Notes under the pieces: generated by a model
The model's database searches: none
Seen by the model: the letters and a program-made list of their open reading frames with translations, nothing else
What the model was told of the DNA's origin: nothing
Origin: Acidobacteriaceae bacterium
GTDB taxonomy: Bacteria; Acidobacteriota; Terriglobia; Terriglobales; Acidobacteriaceae
Direction of reading: 5' to 3'
DNA length: 8,229 nt
Assembly: GCA_003165095.1 (NCBI GenBank)
Contig: PLSH01000179.1
Location: forward strand, 1 to 8,229
Made by a program: the position numbers and the translations under genes
Shown: positions 1 through 6,479 of the stretch, one piece after another
Position numbering within the stretch: position 1 is the stretch's first letter
How the letters are laid out: each line of letters begins with the position of its first letter

Positions 1-2
1 TT

Positions 3-416
3 GCCCTGACCTGCTGCGCACCAAAGGTACGAGCCCAGGTTGCCGTCGACGTTGGAGTGGAGCCTGTGTGCCCCTACGGCTATTTCGACTACGAGCCGTA
101 TGACTGCGCTCCCTATGGCTATTACGGGCCCGATTGGTTCGTCGGAGGCGTATTTTTTGGCGCCGGACCCTGGTTTCACGGTCCTAACGGCTTTTACGGC
201 CACGTCGACAACCGTTTCGATCCGCGCAACGGTTACCATGGACCGGTGCCGTCGCGCGGAGCGCAGCGCTTCAACCACTTCCAGGCAAATGAGGCGCGGG
301 ATGGGAGAGGCCACGCAGGCACTGCCAGCCACGATGGAGGCGGTGAACACTCCCTTCCCGGATATCGCGGCGGCGGTGGCCATGGCGGAGGTGGCCATGG
401 CGGAGGACGCCACTAA
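3..416 (+). CDS. Secreted Gly/Tyr/His-rich protein, 3' part (5' end outside window)
   Basis: The reading frame is open to the left edge and ends at TAA 414-416. The first visible residues (ALTCCAPKVRAQVAVDVG) look like the end of a signal peptide with a cleavage site near VRA-Q, so probably only the first part of the signal sequence is missing. The GTG at 57 lies inside this frame, after the putative cleavage site, and is unlikely to be the true start. The mature part is rich in Tyr, Phe, Trp, Gly and Pro (CPYGYFDYEPYDCAPYGYYG), and then contains a DNRFDPRNGYHGP stretch. It ends in a Gly/His tail (GGGGHGGGGHGGGRH) built on a perfect 15-bp tandem repeat at 375-389 and 390-404. I recall similar secreted hypothetical proteins from Acidobacteriota, but I know no function. 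The His-rich tail could bind metal; that is inference. The gene converges on the CRP/FNR-type regulator gene. Confidence 0.75.
   Translation, partial: ALTCCAPKVRAQVAVDVGVEPVCPYGYFDYEPYDCAPYGYYGPDWFVGGVFFGAGPWFHGPNGFYGHVDNRFDPRNGYHGPVPSRGAQRFNHFQANEARDGRGHAGTASHDGGGEHSLPGYRGGGGHGGGGHGGGRH
375..404 (+). repeat. 15-bp perfect tandem duplication in Gly/His tail
   Basis: GGTGGCCATGGCGGA occurs twice in a row (375-389 and 390-404), in frame, and adds one GGHGG unit to the C-terminus of the secreted protein. Such units commonly expand and contract by slippage. Confidence 0.85.
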
Positions 417-432
417 GGCCCAATCCAATCAA

Positions 433-474
433 GCCAGGTGACTTAAGCCCGGTGACTCAATTCCGGTGACGAGA
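433..474 (+). repeat. 14-bp tandem repeat with GGTGAC core, three copies
   Basis: Three 14-base units follow each other: GCCAGGTGACTTAA (433-446), GCCCGGTGACTCAA (447-460) and the diverged TTCCGGTGACGAGA (461-474). GGTGAC recurs exactly every 14 bases at 437, 451 and 465. The third unit runs into the left arm of the hairpin at 470. The repeat lies 16 bases after the stop of the secreted protein gene. No function can be read from it. Confidence 0.8.
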
Positions 475-500
475 TAAGACACCCCTCGGGTCTTATCTCG
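470..500. terminator. Perfect 11-bp inverted repeat between convergent genes
   Basis: CGAGATAAGAC (470-480) and GTCTTATCTCG (490-500) are exact reverse complements around a 9-base loop. The site lies between the convergent ends of the secreted protein gene (stop 416) and the regulator gene (stop 581), where a bidirectional terminator is expected. Neither side carries a run of T, so this is not a textbook intrinsic terminator. It may instead be a transcript-end hairpin or part of a dispersed repeat element. Confidence 0.5.
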
Positions 501-519
501 CCCCTGGGGTCTTATCCCG
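482..519 (+). repeat. 19-bp tandem repeat, 17 of 19 identical
   Basis: CCCCTCGGGTCTTATCTCG (482-500) is followed directly by CCCCTGGGGTCTTATCCCG (501-519), differing at two positions. The first unit contains the right arm of the 470-500 inverted repeat, so the GTCTTATC core is present twice in direct orientation and once inverted (471-480 region). Together with the 14-bp repeat just upstream this makes a compact repeat cluster of about 87 bases. Confidence 0.85.
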
Positions 520-580
520 TTCCCGACACAAGCCTCCGTCGCAATTTTTGGGGGGATCGTTGTCTGCGGGTAGCGCCCGA

Positions 581-1306
581 TCAGGCAAACTTCCGCGCGC
601 TGACAACAATAGGCGGTTTCTCGGCGTTGTGCTCGGGCAATTGATCGAGCAGAACCACGTTGAGCAGCGATTTGTGCACCTGGATGCGGCCGTTGTAACT
701 GATGAATCCCAGCTTGCGAAAGCGATTCATGAAAAAACTCACGCGAGACCGTGTTGTGCCGATCATCTCCGCCAGGGTTTCCTGAGTGATCGGAGGAATG
801 AAGGTCTCCGGTTCGCCCGGCTTGCCAAAATCCGCCATCAACAGCAGAATCCTGGCCAGCCGCTTCTCGCTGGAGTTGAAGAGCTGATCGACAAGATCGG
901 CCTGGGTGCGCATGCTGCGTTCCAGCAGAAACTTCATGAACAGGTCGGAGAACTCATGCTCTTCATGCATCACCCGGACCATCTCTTCCCTCGTGATCTT
1001 GAGCGCCGTGCAGTTGTTGATGGCCGTGGCCGTGGACAATCGCCGCCCCGGCACCGCCGCGAGCGCGCCCTCCCCGACAAAATCGCCTTCCGAGAGAATC
1101 GTGATGGTCGCTTCTTTCCCGCCCTGCGAAACCACCGTGAGCTTGGCCCGCCCCCTCTGCAAATAAAAAACGGCGTCTGCCAGATCTCCCTGGGAAAAGA
1201 AGGGCTCCTTCTGCTTCAATTCGACGATTCTTCGGCCCAGGCCGGCGTTCGCAAGAAATGCGGCAGGGTCAAATATAGAGTGATCCTTGTTCATAATCGT
1301 CAACAT
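581..1306 (-). CDS. CRP/FNR-family transcriptional regulator
   Basis: This 241-aa protein has the usual CRP/FNR layout. A cyclic-nucleotide-binding-type beta-roll spans about residues 20-110 and includes FVGEGALAAVPGRR followed by STATA, corresponding to the phosphate-binding-cassette region. A long dimerisation helix spans about 112-145. A winged helix-turn-helix spans about 172-210 (ITQETLAEMIGTTRSRVS, then FFMNRFRKLGFI). The frame is open further upstream (to 1498), but the ATG at 1304-1306 has AAAGGAG five bases before it; the ATG at 1292-1294 is the second choice. There is no N-terminal cysteine cluster (Cys appears only near residue 99), so an FNR-type iron-sulfur sensor is unlikely. 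The ligand is unknown, because the cassette is not a clear match to the cAMP-binding consensus. It probably acts as a cytoplasmic DNA-binding dimer. Its targets cannot be told from the window. Confidence 0.93.
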   Translation of the reverse strand: MLTIMNKDHSIFDPAAFLANAGLGRRIVELKQKEPFFSQGDLADAVFYLQRGRAKLTVVSQGGKEATITILSEGDFVGEGALAAVPGRRLSTATAINNCTALKITREEMVRVMHEEHEFSDLFMKFLLERSMRTQADLVDQLFNSSEKRLARILLLMADFGKPGEPETFIPPITQETLAEMIGTTRSRVSFFMNRFRKLGFISYNGRIQVHKSLLNVVLLDQLPEHNAEKPPIVVSARKFA

Positions 1307-1701
1307 CGAATCTCCTTTGATGTGCCTGAAAACGGCATACGGACGGTGTCGCACAGATCGAGGATCACCGGAAAATGACTCAGAGACAAAAAGCAGGAAC
1401 TTCCGCTCAACCTGGCCGTTAACGCAACTCCCGCATCGCTTCCAGGGAACCGGCCGAATTTTCGGTGCGGATTTCCCGCGCTTGAGCGCCTGCTGCACTC
1501 AAGTCCTGTCCATCATCGCCTGAACCTGGAAACTTGTCTGTGCTGTTTTGATCAGTTTTGAGGGTCTTCGCTACGACCTGTTCAACCCAGCCGCCGCAAA
1601 GCGTCTTGTAACCGCCAGGCACGATGGCCCAACCGTATCATTTCTTGCTAGTTAGGTCAGTCGGGAGAACCACAACGCTTCTTTAGCCGCCTTCACCCTC
1701 G
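1307..1701. other. 395-base intergenic stretch, no convincing gene
   Basis: This lies between the start of the CRP/FNR-type gene and the stop of the YjbR-type gene, both on the minus strand. It should hold the regulator's promoter, but I find no clear -35/-10 pair. A minus-strand frame from GTG 1622 to TAA 1419 (67 aa, containing YKTLCGGWVEQVVAKTLKTD) is open, has no ribosome binding site and resembles nothing I know. I do not call it a gene. I see no T-tailed hairpin after the YjbR-type gene either. Confidence 0.5.
1312..1318 (-). promoter_or_regulatory. Ribosome binding site of the CRP/FNR-type gene
   Basis: On the minus strand AAAGGAG lies five bases before the ATG at 1306-1304. This decides the start: it removes 64 residues of upstream open frame that do not resemble the family. 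Confidence 0.8.
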
Positions 1702-2133
1702 CTAAGCCTTTTCTCGTGCTGCCACCACTTTTTTCCGTTCCTTGATCAGCTTCGCCCGTTCCTTTTCCGGCATCGCCAGCACCTTCCTGGTCCGCGGCGG
1801 CAGCTTCTCGAGGATCAGCGCGTATGCCCGCCGCAACTGTTCTTCGATCTCCCGCGCCCGCAGCGCGTCCCACCGCTCCAAAGTGACCCAAAAGTGCTTG
1901 GCTGAATAAGGCGTCGGCCGAATCCCTTCGATTTCCAGCAGCTCATGAAAACGTTCCGCGCCGCAGTGAAACGCCAGCACGCCCACCCCGCTCCCATCCA
2001 GATCTGTCGAGCAGAACATCTTGCCGCCAATGTCCCGATCGCCCACCCAGTAAACCAGGTGATGCCCCCAACTCACCGTCTCTGTAACATGCGGCAGCGC
2101 AAGGCAAAATTCGCGGATACGTTCGTTGTTCAT
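1702..2133 (-). CDS. MmcQ/YjbR family protein
   Basis: This 143-aa protein has the features of the MmcQ/YjbR (DUF419) family, small cytoplasmic proteins with a CyaY-like, probably DNA-binding fold. Visible family marks are the N-terminal helix ending in LPHVTETVSWG, then IGGKMF (about 35-40), a core strand GVGVLAFHCGAERFHELLE, and PYSAKHFWVTLERWDAL (about 75-91). A helix, AYALILEKLPPRT, completes the fold at about 104-115. The last 25 residues are a Lys/Arg/Glu-rich tail (PEKERAKLIKERKKVV). The frame is open upstream to 2283, but ATG 2133-2131 gives the normal family length and overlaps the stop codon of the adenosine deaminase-like gene as ATGA. The two are therefore probably one translationally coupled operon. 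The biological role of the family is not firmly known, and I see no functional reason for the pairing. Confidence 0.92.
   Translation of the reverse strand: MNNERIREFCLALPHVTETVSWGHHLVYWVGDRDIGGKMFCSTDLDGSGVGVLAFHCGAERFHELLEIEGIRPTPYSAKHFWVTLERWDALRAREIEEQLRRAYALILEKLPPRTRKVLAMPEKERAKLIKERKKVVAAREKA
2130..2133 (-). promoter_or_regulatory. ATGA stop/start overlap coupling two genes
   Basis: On the minus strand the ATG of the YjbR-type gene (2133-2131) shares two bases with the TGA of the deaminase gene (2132-2130). This arrangement usually means translation of the second gene depends on re-initiation after the first. Only a weak purine stretch (GGGGTGA) precedes it. Confidence 0.75.
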
Positions 2134-3794
2134 GGTTTCACCCCGAAGCTGCGTAAGTAATCGAACTTCGCTTCGAAGACCATGAACCTTCGCTCCAGTT
2201 CCCATTGCGCCGCGGCTTTCTGGCTGTCGCGGAGAAAATCGGCGCAAGCTGAAGGAACCTCTCCAGCGAATCCGGCCCGGCACGCGCCCACCATCTGCCT
2301 GTAATCGTCAGGCTTAGTCCACAAGCTCGCGCCGGGCAGGAAACTATGTTCAATCCCGGTCCGCGCCAGTTGCTTCAGATCGCGGTAGCTCAGACCGTAG
2401 TCCAGCGCCGCCCGCACGTACTCATGGGTAAGATCGATGCGGCTTACTCCCTCATCGTCCGTCGAGAGCGCCACCGGCACATGCGCCGACCGGTAAATCG
2501 GAAACGGATGAGCGTCGCCCTCAACGCCCAGAATTCCCTCGTTCGAGCTCAGGTTGATCTCAATCATGATGTGGCGCTGAGCCAGCTCAGTAAGCAGACC
2601 CCGCGCATTGTCCTCGTGCATCAAATCCACGCCGTGGCCAATGCGTTCCGCGTGTCCCAGCTCCACGGCCTGGCGAATGTGAAAGCGCAGCCCCTCCGGC
2701 GGCGTCAGGCCCTGGGCCAGCTCACCCGCGTGCAGCGTAATGTGCACCCGAGGATAGACGGAATGCAGATAGTCCACCATCTTCATCTGCAGCGTGTAAT
2801 CGCGCATGGAGATGAACCCGTCCTCGGGCATCACGAAGTTGATGCCCACGAATCCTTCCCCGCCTTCACTTTTCTCATGCGCGTCCATGCTCGCCTGCAC
2901 CGTCTCAAACCCCAACAGCGTCTGCGCAAACACCTGCTCCGGCGGAAAGCCGCGCAGCACCTGGTAGATGTACCGGATCTCCACACCGCACGCCGCCGCG
3001 GCCTGTGCCGTGCCGCACTGTTCCAATTGCCCGCGCTTCGTTTCGGCGTCGCGTACGTCGGCGCGGTCCACGCTCACCTCATCGCGCAGCCCGCGATCCA
3101 GCAGCTCCTGCCTGAAGCGCGCAAAGGCCTGAGGGTCGGCCTGCGCGAGCAGCGCATTCCAGCCGATGGCGTGGGCAATCCCCGCCGCGTGCCCGAAGGG
3201 CGGCGTCTCCATCAATTCCAGGTACTGCTCATTCTGCGCGGCTGCCCGGCCGGCCACTTCGTCCACCCACTCGCCCGTATGGCTCTTGTTCAGCCCGCCA
3301 AATTTTGCAAAGGTGGAAAAGAACTGGTCGTGCCCGCTCCAGCCCGCATAGGCCACAAAGCTGCGCATCGAAAATGAATTGATCAACCGGTCGTACAGCA
3401 CCTGGTTCGCCGGCGTGATATTTCCCGAGAGATCTTTCGCAGCAATCAGCTTGTCCTTGTCCGGCTTACCGGTGCATGGCGGCGGGGCAAAGCTGAGCGT
3501 TGTCGTGTCCACGCAAAGCCCATCCTCCCCCGCGTCGCGAATGAACGTCTCCGCATAGACCGCGCCGGAAAGGTGGACGTGCAGATCCGCGCCCTTGGGA
3601 AAATCGGCCAGAAACGCCCTCAACGCCTCCGGCCCCTGGTGCAGGTTGGCCTCGTAGATGAGTGCGGCCCGCGTCTCTGCTTTGGTCGGGGGTCCTGGAC
3701 CCTGCGTGCCGATCTGATGCCCACACCCGGCTATCGCGGCAACGGCAAGGCAGGCGAGCGACCGGCGGACCATCAACGGCACAAGGCTATGCAT
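2130..3794 (-). CDS. Adenosine deaminase-like lipoprotein
   Basis: This 554-aa protein belongs to the adenosine/AMP deaminase amidohydrolase family, which deaminates adenosine or a related purine to the inosine form using one zinc. All key motifs are visible: HVH metal ligands H72 and H74 in KGADLHVHLSGAV, HAGE at 355-358 (His ligand plus catalytic Glu), GHG at 386-388 (catalytic His 387), and STDD at 444-447 (Asp ligand and partner). The N-terminus is a signal peptide with a lipobox (AIAGC, Cys24), so the enzyme should be a lipid-anchored envelope protein. It is about 200 residues longer than cytoplasmic bacterial adenosine deaminases. The extra length lies before residue 180 and around 230-320, and the size is closer to secreted ADGF/ADA2-type enzymes. 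Six further cysteines fall in three close pairs (94/107, 260/269, 505/517), consistent with disulfides outside the cytoplasm. The start is ATG 3794-3792; an internal ATG at 3773 would give a shorter signal peptide. The substrate is inferred from the family and is not proven. Confidence 0.9.
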   Translation of the reverse strand: MHSLVPLMVRRSLACLAVAAIAGCGHQIGTQGPGPPTKAETRAALIYEANLHQGPEALRAFLADFPKGADLHVHLSGAVYAETFIRDAGEDGLCVDTTTLSFAPPPCTGKPDKDKLIAAKDLSGNITPANQVLYDRLINSFSMRSFVAYAGWSGHDQFFSTFAKFGGLNKSHTGEWVDEVAGRAAAQNEQYLELMETPPFGHAAGIAHAIGWNALLAQADPQAFARFRQELLDRGLRDEVSVDRADVRDAETKRGQLEQCGTAQAAAACGVEIRYIYQVLRGFPPEQVFAQTLLGFETVQASMDAHEKSEGGEGFVGINFVMPEDGFISMRDYTLQMKMVDYLHSVYPRVHITLHAGELAQGLTPPEGLRFHIRQAVELGHAERIGHGVDLMHEDNARGLLTELAQRHIMIEINLSSNEGILGVEGDAHPFPIYRSAHVPVALSTDDEGVSRIDLTHEYVRAALDYGLSYRDLKQLARTGIEHSFLPGASLWTKPDDYRQMVGACRAGFAGEVPSACADFLRDSQKAAAQWELERRFMVFEAKFDYLRSFGVKP

Positions 3795-3921
3795 AATTGT
3801 TTTCCAGTGTAGTGCACCGCCGTTCTCCCGCGTCCAGGCCCGGCAGCGATTTTTCTTATTCAGAATCAGGAAAACACGGTCCCCAATCGTCTTCTCCGGT
3901 TTGGTTTCGACAATTGGAACT

Positions 3922-3930
3922 TGATATACT
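3922..3930 (+). promoter_or_regulatory. Candidate extended -10 promoter toward tRNA-Phe
   Basis: TGATATACT at 3922-3930 is an extended -10 element (TGN followed by TATACT, five of six consensus bases). A weak -35-like TTGGTT lies at 3901-3906 with an 18-base spacer. It lies about 120 bases before the tRNA and is the best plus-strand promoter candidate in the 3795-4052 spacer. It could also drive mutL by read-through. Confidence 0.4.
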
Positions 3931-4052
3931 GTTCAGGTTGTTGCGGCGCGCCGTTGGTGGACTCACCCACCCATTTGAACGGTTCCACGAATCTTCTGCC
4001 TTCCGGCATCGTGCAATTCGCTCAAAAATTTGCAATTCCAAGTCTGCACTGA

Positions 4053-4127
4053 GGCCAGGTAGCTCAGTGGTAGAGCGCGGCCCTGAAAAGGCCGGCGTCG
4101 GCGGTTCAATCCCGTCCCTGGCCACCA
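4053..4127 (+). tRNA. tRNA-Phe (anticodon GAA)
   Basis: A full cloverleaf can be folded by eye. The acceptor stem is GGCCAGG with CCTGGCC, the D arm is GCTC/GAGC, and the anticodon stem is CGGCC/GGCCG around the loop CTGAAAA, with anticodon GAA at 4085-4087. The T arm is GGCGG/CCGTC (one G-T pair) with loop TTCAATC. The discriminator is A and the terminal CCA is encoded (4125-4127), giving 75 bases in total. The sequence matches the usual bacterial tRNA-Phe pattern. It reads the phenylalanine codons UUC and UUU. It lies 94 bases before the mutL start in the same direction. Confidence 0.95.
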
Positions 4128-4155
4128 CTCTCTAAACGAGCGCAATAATTTCAGG

Positions 4156-4190
4156 TGACCACTGACCACTGACCACTGACCACTGAACAC
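4156..4190 (+). repeat. Heptanucleotide tandem repeat TGACCAC, four exact copies plus one variant
   Basis: TGACCAC is repeated exactly at 4156, 4163, 4170 and 4177, and is followed by the variant TGAACAC at 4184-4190. The array lies in the 94-base spacer between tRNA-Phe and mutL. It is a simple tandem array without spacers, so it is not a CRISPR. Such heptamer arrays can slip and vary in copy number. An effect on mutL expression is possible, but nothing visible here shows it. Confidence 0.9.
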
Positions 4191-4221
4191 TGTTCCCCGT
4201 TCTGCGTTACCCTAGTTCCTT

Positions 4222-6246
4222 ATGGGGCGCATCCGAATACTCTCTGACCTGGTGGCTAACCAGATCGCCGCGGGCGAAGTCGTGGACCGTCCGGCTTCGG
4301 TGGTCAAGGAGTTGCTGGAGAATGCGCTCGACGCCGGCGCAACCCGCATCCGGATCGAGGTTGAGGGCGGTGGGCGGCGGCTGATCCGTGTCTCGGACGA
4401 CGGCGCAGGGATGAACCGCGACGATGCGCTGCTGGCCTTCGAACGCCATGCGACTTCAAAGCTGCGCACCGCCGACGATCTGCTCTCGATCGCCACGCTG
4501 GGGTTTCGTGGCGAGGCGCTGCCCTCAATTGCCTCGGTGGCGCGCGTAACCCTGGAAACGGCGACGAATGAAACTCCGGCCGTTCCGGGAACGCGCATGG
4601 AGATCGCGGGCGGCAGGATTCTGCACGTCGAGGAAACCGCTCTGCCCCAGGGAACCACCCTCGCCGTCGCCGATCTGTTCTTCAATACGCCCGCCCGGCG
4701 AAAATTTCTGCGCGCGGAGTCGACAGAGCTGGCCCATGTTACGGCGCTGGTGACCCACTATGCCCTGGTTCATCCCGAAAAGCACTTCGAACTGATTTCG
4801 GCCAGCCATACGCTGCTGTCCGCCACGCCCGTTACGCGGACTGCCGAACGGATTTATCAGATTTTTGGGAAGGAGACACTGGGGCAGCTTTTGCCCTTTG
4901 CCGCCGAAACTCCGCTCGAACGTGCCGGCCTGCCCGAGCCGCCTCCGTGGAAAGTGGATCCAAACCAACCGGTGCGCATTCCCGGCACGATGCGGCTGAC
5001 CGGGTTCTACTCCAAGCCCGAGCTTCAAAAGCTCAATCGCAATTCCATCTATATTTTTGTAAACAAGCGGCTTATTCGCGACCGGCTGCTTCTGCACGCC
5101 CTCACGGAGGCGTATCGCAATGTGATTCCTCCCACCAGCTTTCCAGTCGTGCTCCTGTTCCTCGAAATGCCTCCCGAAGAGGTGGATGTGAACGTGCACC
5201 CGGCCAAGACTGAGGTGCGCTTCCGCCAGCAGACGCTGGTTCACGACTTTGTCCGCGACAGCCTGCGCATGGCGCTCATCAAGGCCCGGCCGGCCGCCGG
5301 ATTTCTGGCTGCACTCGATTCTCAGCCCACCGCCAGTTCCTCGCTCATGCCTCCCGCGGCATCGCCGCTGCCCGGCTCGCCCGGTAACACGCCGCATATG
5401 CCCATGCCGGACTCCGACTCCGAGACCTTCCTTTCTGCGCGCTCCGGTCCTGAGCCGTTTCAACTTACGCCCCGCATGCCCTCGCCCGTTCCCGGCGAGT
5501 TGCCCTTTGACGGCCGGGGATTCGATCCGGGTGGTTTTGACCGGCAGGCGTGGGGTGAAGCTGCGGCCACACTCTTCCAGCCTGTCGACGCGCCCGATGC
5601 CGCGGCCGCCACGGCGCTGGTCGAGGCCGAACAGGCCGCAGCCAATCTAAACCACCTGGGCTCGCTCAAGCCCCTCGGGCAGTTGCGCGAGTCATTCATT
5701 CTGGCCACGGGCGAGGACGGATTGTGGATTATTGACCAGCATGTGGCCCATGAACGAATTCTTTTTGAAAAAATTTTGCGGGATCGGAATGTGGAGCAGG
5801 TTCAGCGCCAAAGACTCCTCATGCCGCTGCTGGTGGAGCTGAAACCTGAACAAATGATTGTATTTGCACGCATTGCCGAGGAGCTGGAGAGGAATGGGTT
5901 CGAGGTTGAGCCCTTCGGTCCGCAGATTCTCGCTGTAAAGGCAGCTCCCGTAGGGCTTGAAGGAGCCGCGCTGGAGCGGATGCTCGGCCAGGTTATCGAG
6001 CAGTCGGGAGACTACTCTGAGGAAACCAAGCAAAATGAGGAGCTTACGGCGCTGCGGACGCGGATCGCCGCCTCCATCGCCTGCCATTCGGCCATCAAAG
6101 TGAACACCCCTCTTGACCCGGCACGTATGGAATGGCTATTGTTGGAACTTGCGAAGACCAGCCACCCAACCAGTTGCCCGCATGGACGTCCAATAGCTTT
6201 GCTGTATTCTTGGAAGGAGATCCAGCGGGCCTTCCACCGGATTTAG
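4222..6246 (+). CDS. mutL: DNA mismatch repair protein MutL
   Basis: MutL (674 aa) links mismatch recognition by MutS to strand incision and excision. The N-terminal GHKL ATPase is intact: KELLENALDAGA (about 29-40, catalytic Glu30, Mg-binding Asn34), DDGAGM (59-64) and GFRGEAL (94-100). It is followed by the transducer domain with NVHPAKTEVRF (324-334). Residues about 355-480 form a Pro/Ser/Ala-rich linker. The C-terminal dimerisation domain carries the endonuclease-type metal site: DQHVAHERILFE (505-516), ACHSAIK (620-626), CPHGRP (652-657) and FHR (671-673). MutL here is therefore probably a nicking endonuclease, as in bacteria without MutH. The usual DQHA has Val in place of Ala508. No clear ribosome binding site precedes ATG 4222, but the start MGRIRILSDLVANQIAAGEV matches the family N-terminus exactly. 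Expression may rely on transcription passing through tRNA-Phe. Confidence 0.97.
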   Translation: MGRIRILSDLVANQIAAGEVVDRPASVVKELLENALDAGATRIRIEVEGGGRRLIRVSDDGAGMNRDDALLAFERHATSKLRTADDLLSIATLGFRGEALPSIASVARVTLETATNETPAVPGTRMEIAGGRILHVEETALPQGTTLAVADLFFNTPARRKFLRAESTELAHVTALVTHYALVHPEKHFELISASHTLLSATPVTRTAERIYQIFGKETLGQLLPFAAETPLERAGLPEPPPWKVDPNQPVRIPGTMRLTGFYSKPELQKLNRNSIYIFVNKRLIRDRLLLHALTEAYRNVIPPTSFPVVLLFLEMPPEEVDVNVHPAKTEVRFRQQTLVHDFVRDSLRMALIKARPAAGFLAALDSQPTASSSLMPPAASPLPGSPGNTPHMPMPDSDSETFLSARSGPEPFQLTPRMPSPVPGELPFDGRGFDPGGFDRQAWGEAAATLFQPVDAPDAAAATALVEAEQAAANLNHLGSLKPLGQLRESFILATGEDGLWIIDQHVAHERILFEKILRDRNVEQVQRQRLLMPLLVELKPEQMIVFARIAEELERNGFEVEPFGPQILAVKAAPVGLEGAALERMLGQVIEQSGDYSEETKQNEELTALRTRIAASIACHSAIKVNTPLDPARMEWLLLELAKTSHPTSCPHGRPIALLYSWKEIQRAFHRI

Positions 6247-6479
6247 AGCTTCTGGAAGGTGGCCACTCTTGCTCTCAGGAGCAGGGTTGCCGGGCGCTAC
6301 GAGGAACACCGGGGAACCGTATATCCCGGAATGCAGTACCTTAGTTGACGCAACGATCAGGATGGCGGCCGCAGCCGGTTTTCCATCCAAGGTCAGGTCG
6401 GCGTCGACCTTGATGGGGCAAAACAGGACGCAATATCTCTGGTTATGCCGTATCGCCAGCCTGGAAGTGAGGTTTTTCT
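6247..6479. other. 233-base gap between mutL and the AlkZ-like gene
   Basis: I find no confident gene here. Both strands are partly open. A minus-strand frame without stop codons runs through about 6136-6517 and reads protein-like (e.g. VDADLTLDGKPAAAAIL, YGSPVFLVAPGNPAPE), but it has no ATG, overlaps the 3' end of mutL and lacks a ribosome binding site. A plus-strand frame (6269-6574) overlaps the next gene. There is a short inverted repeat AAGGTC/GACCTT at 6389-6394 and 6406-6411. No terminator is seen. Confidence 0.4.
6463..6472 (+). promoter_or_regulatory. Ribosome binding site deciding a TTG start
   Basis: GGAAGTGAGG ends seven bases before TTG 6480-6482. The in-frame stop TGA at 6468-6470 rules out any earlier start. 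The first ATG in frame (6519) has its purine-rich stretch directly abutting it, which is poor spacing, so TTG is preferred. Confidence 0.6.

Noticed and set aside
40..441. Plus-strand frame of 133 codons overlapping the secreted protein gene
   Set aside because: It is Thr/Met/Ala-rich without motif. The overlapping frame has a signal peptide end and family-like composition.
548..1378. Plus-strand open frame of 276 codons
   Set aside because: It lies opposite the CRP/FNR-type gene, whose protein matches its family over full length. The plus-strand translation is Arg/His-rich and has no recognisable domain.
1419..1622. Small minus-strand gene (67 codons, GTG start)
   Set aside because: No ribosome binding site, no recognisable family and modest length. 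It cannot be told from chance.
2346..3377. Plus-strand open frame of 343 codons
   Set aside because: It is opposite the adenosine deaminase-like gene. The translation is rich in His, Arg and Gln, typical of the antisense of a GC-rich gene, and shows no motif.
4053..4127. tRNA-Phe as an integration site for a mobile element
   Set aside because: No integrase gene and no duplicated tRNA 3' end is visible in the window. The downstream gene is the housekeeping mutL.
4156..4190. Possible CRISPR array
   Set aside because: The units are 7 bases and contiguous with no spacers, so this is a simple tandem repeat.
4525..5463. Minus-strand open frame of 312 codons
   Set aside because: It is fully inside mutL on the opposite strand, with Arg/Gly/His-rich composition and no domain. 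mutL is certain.
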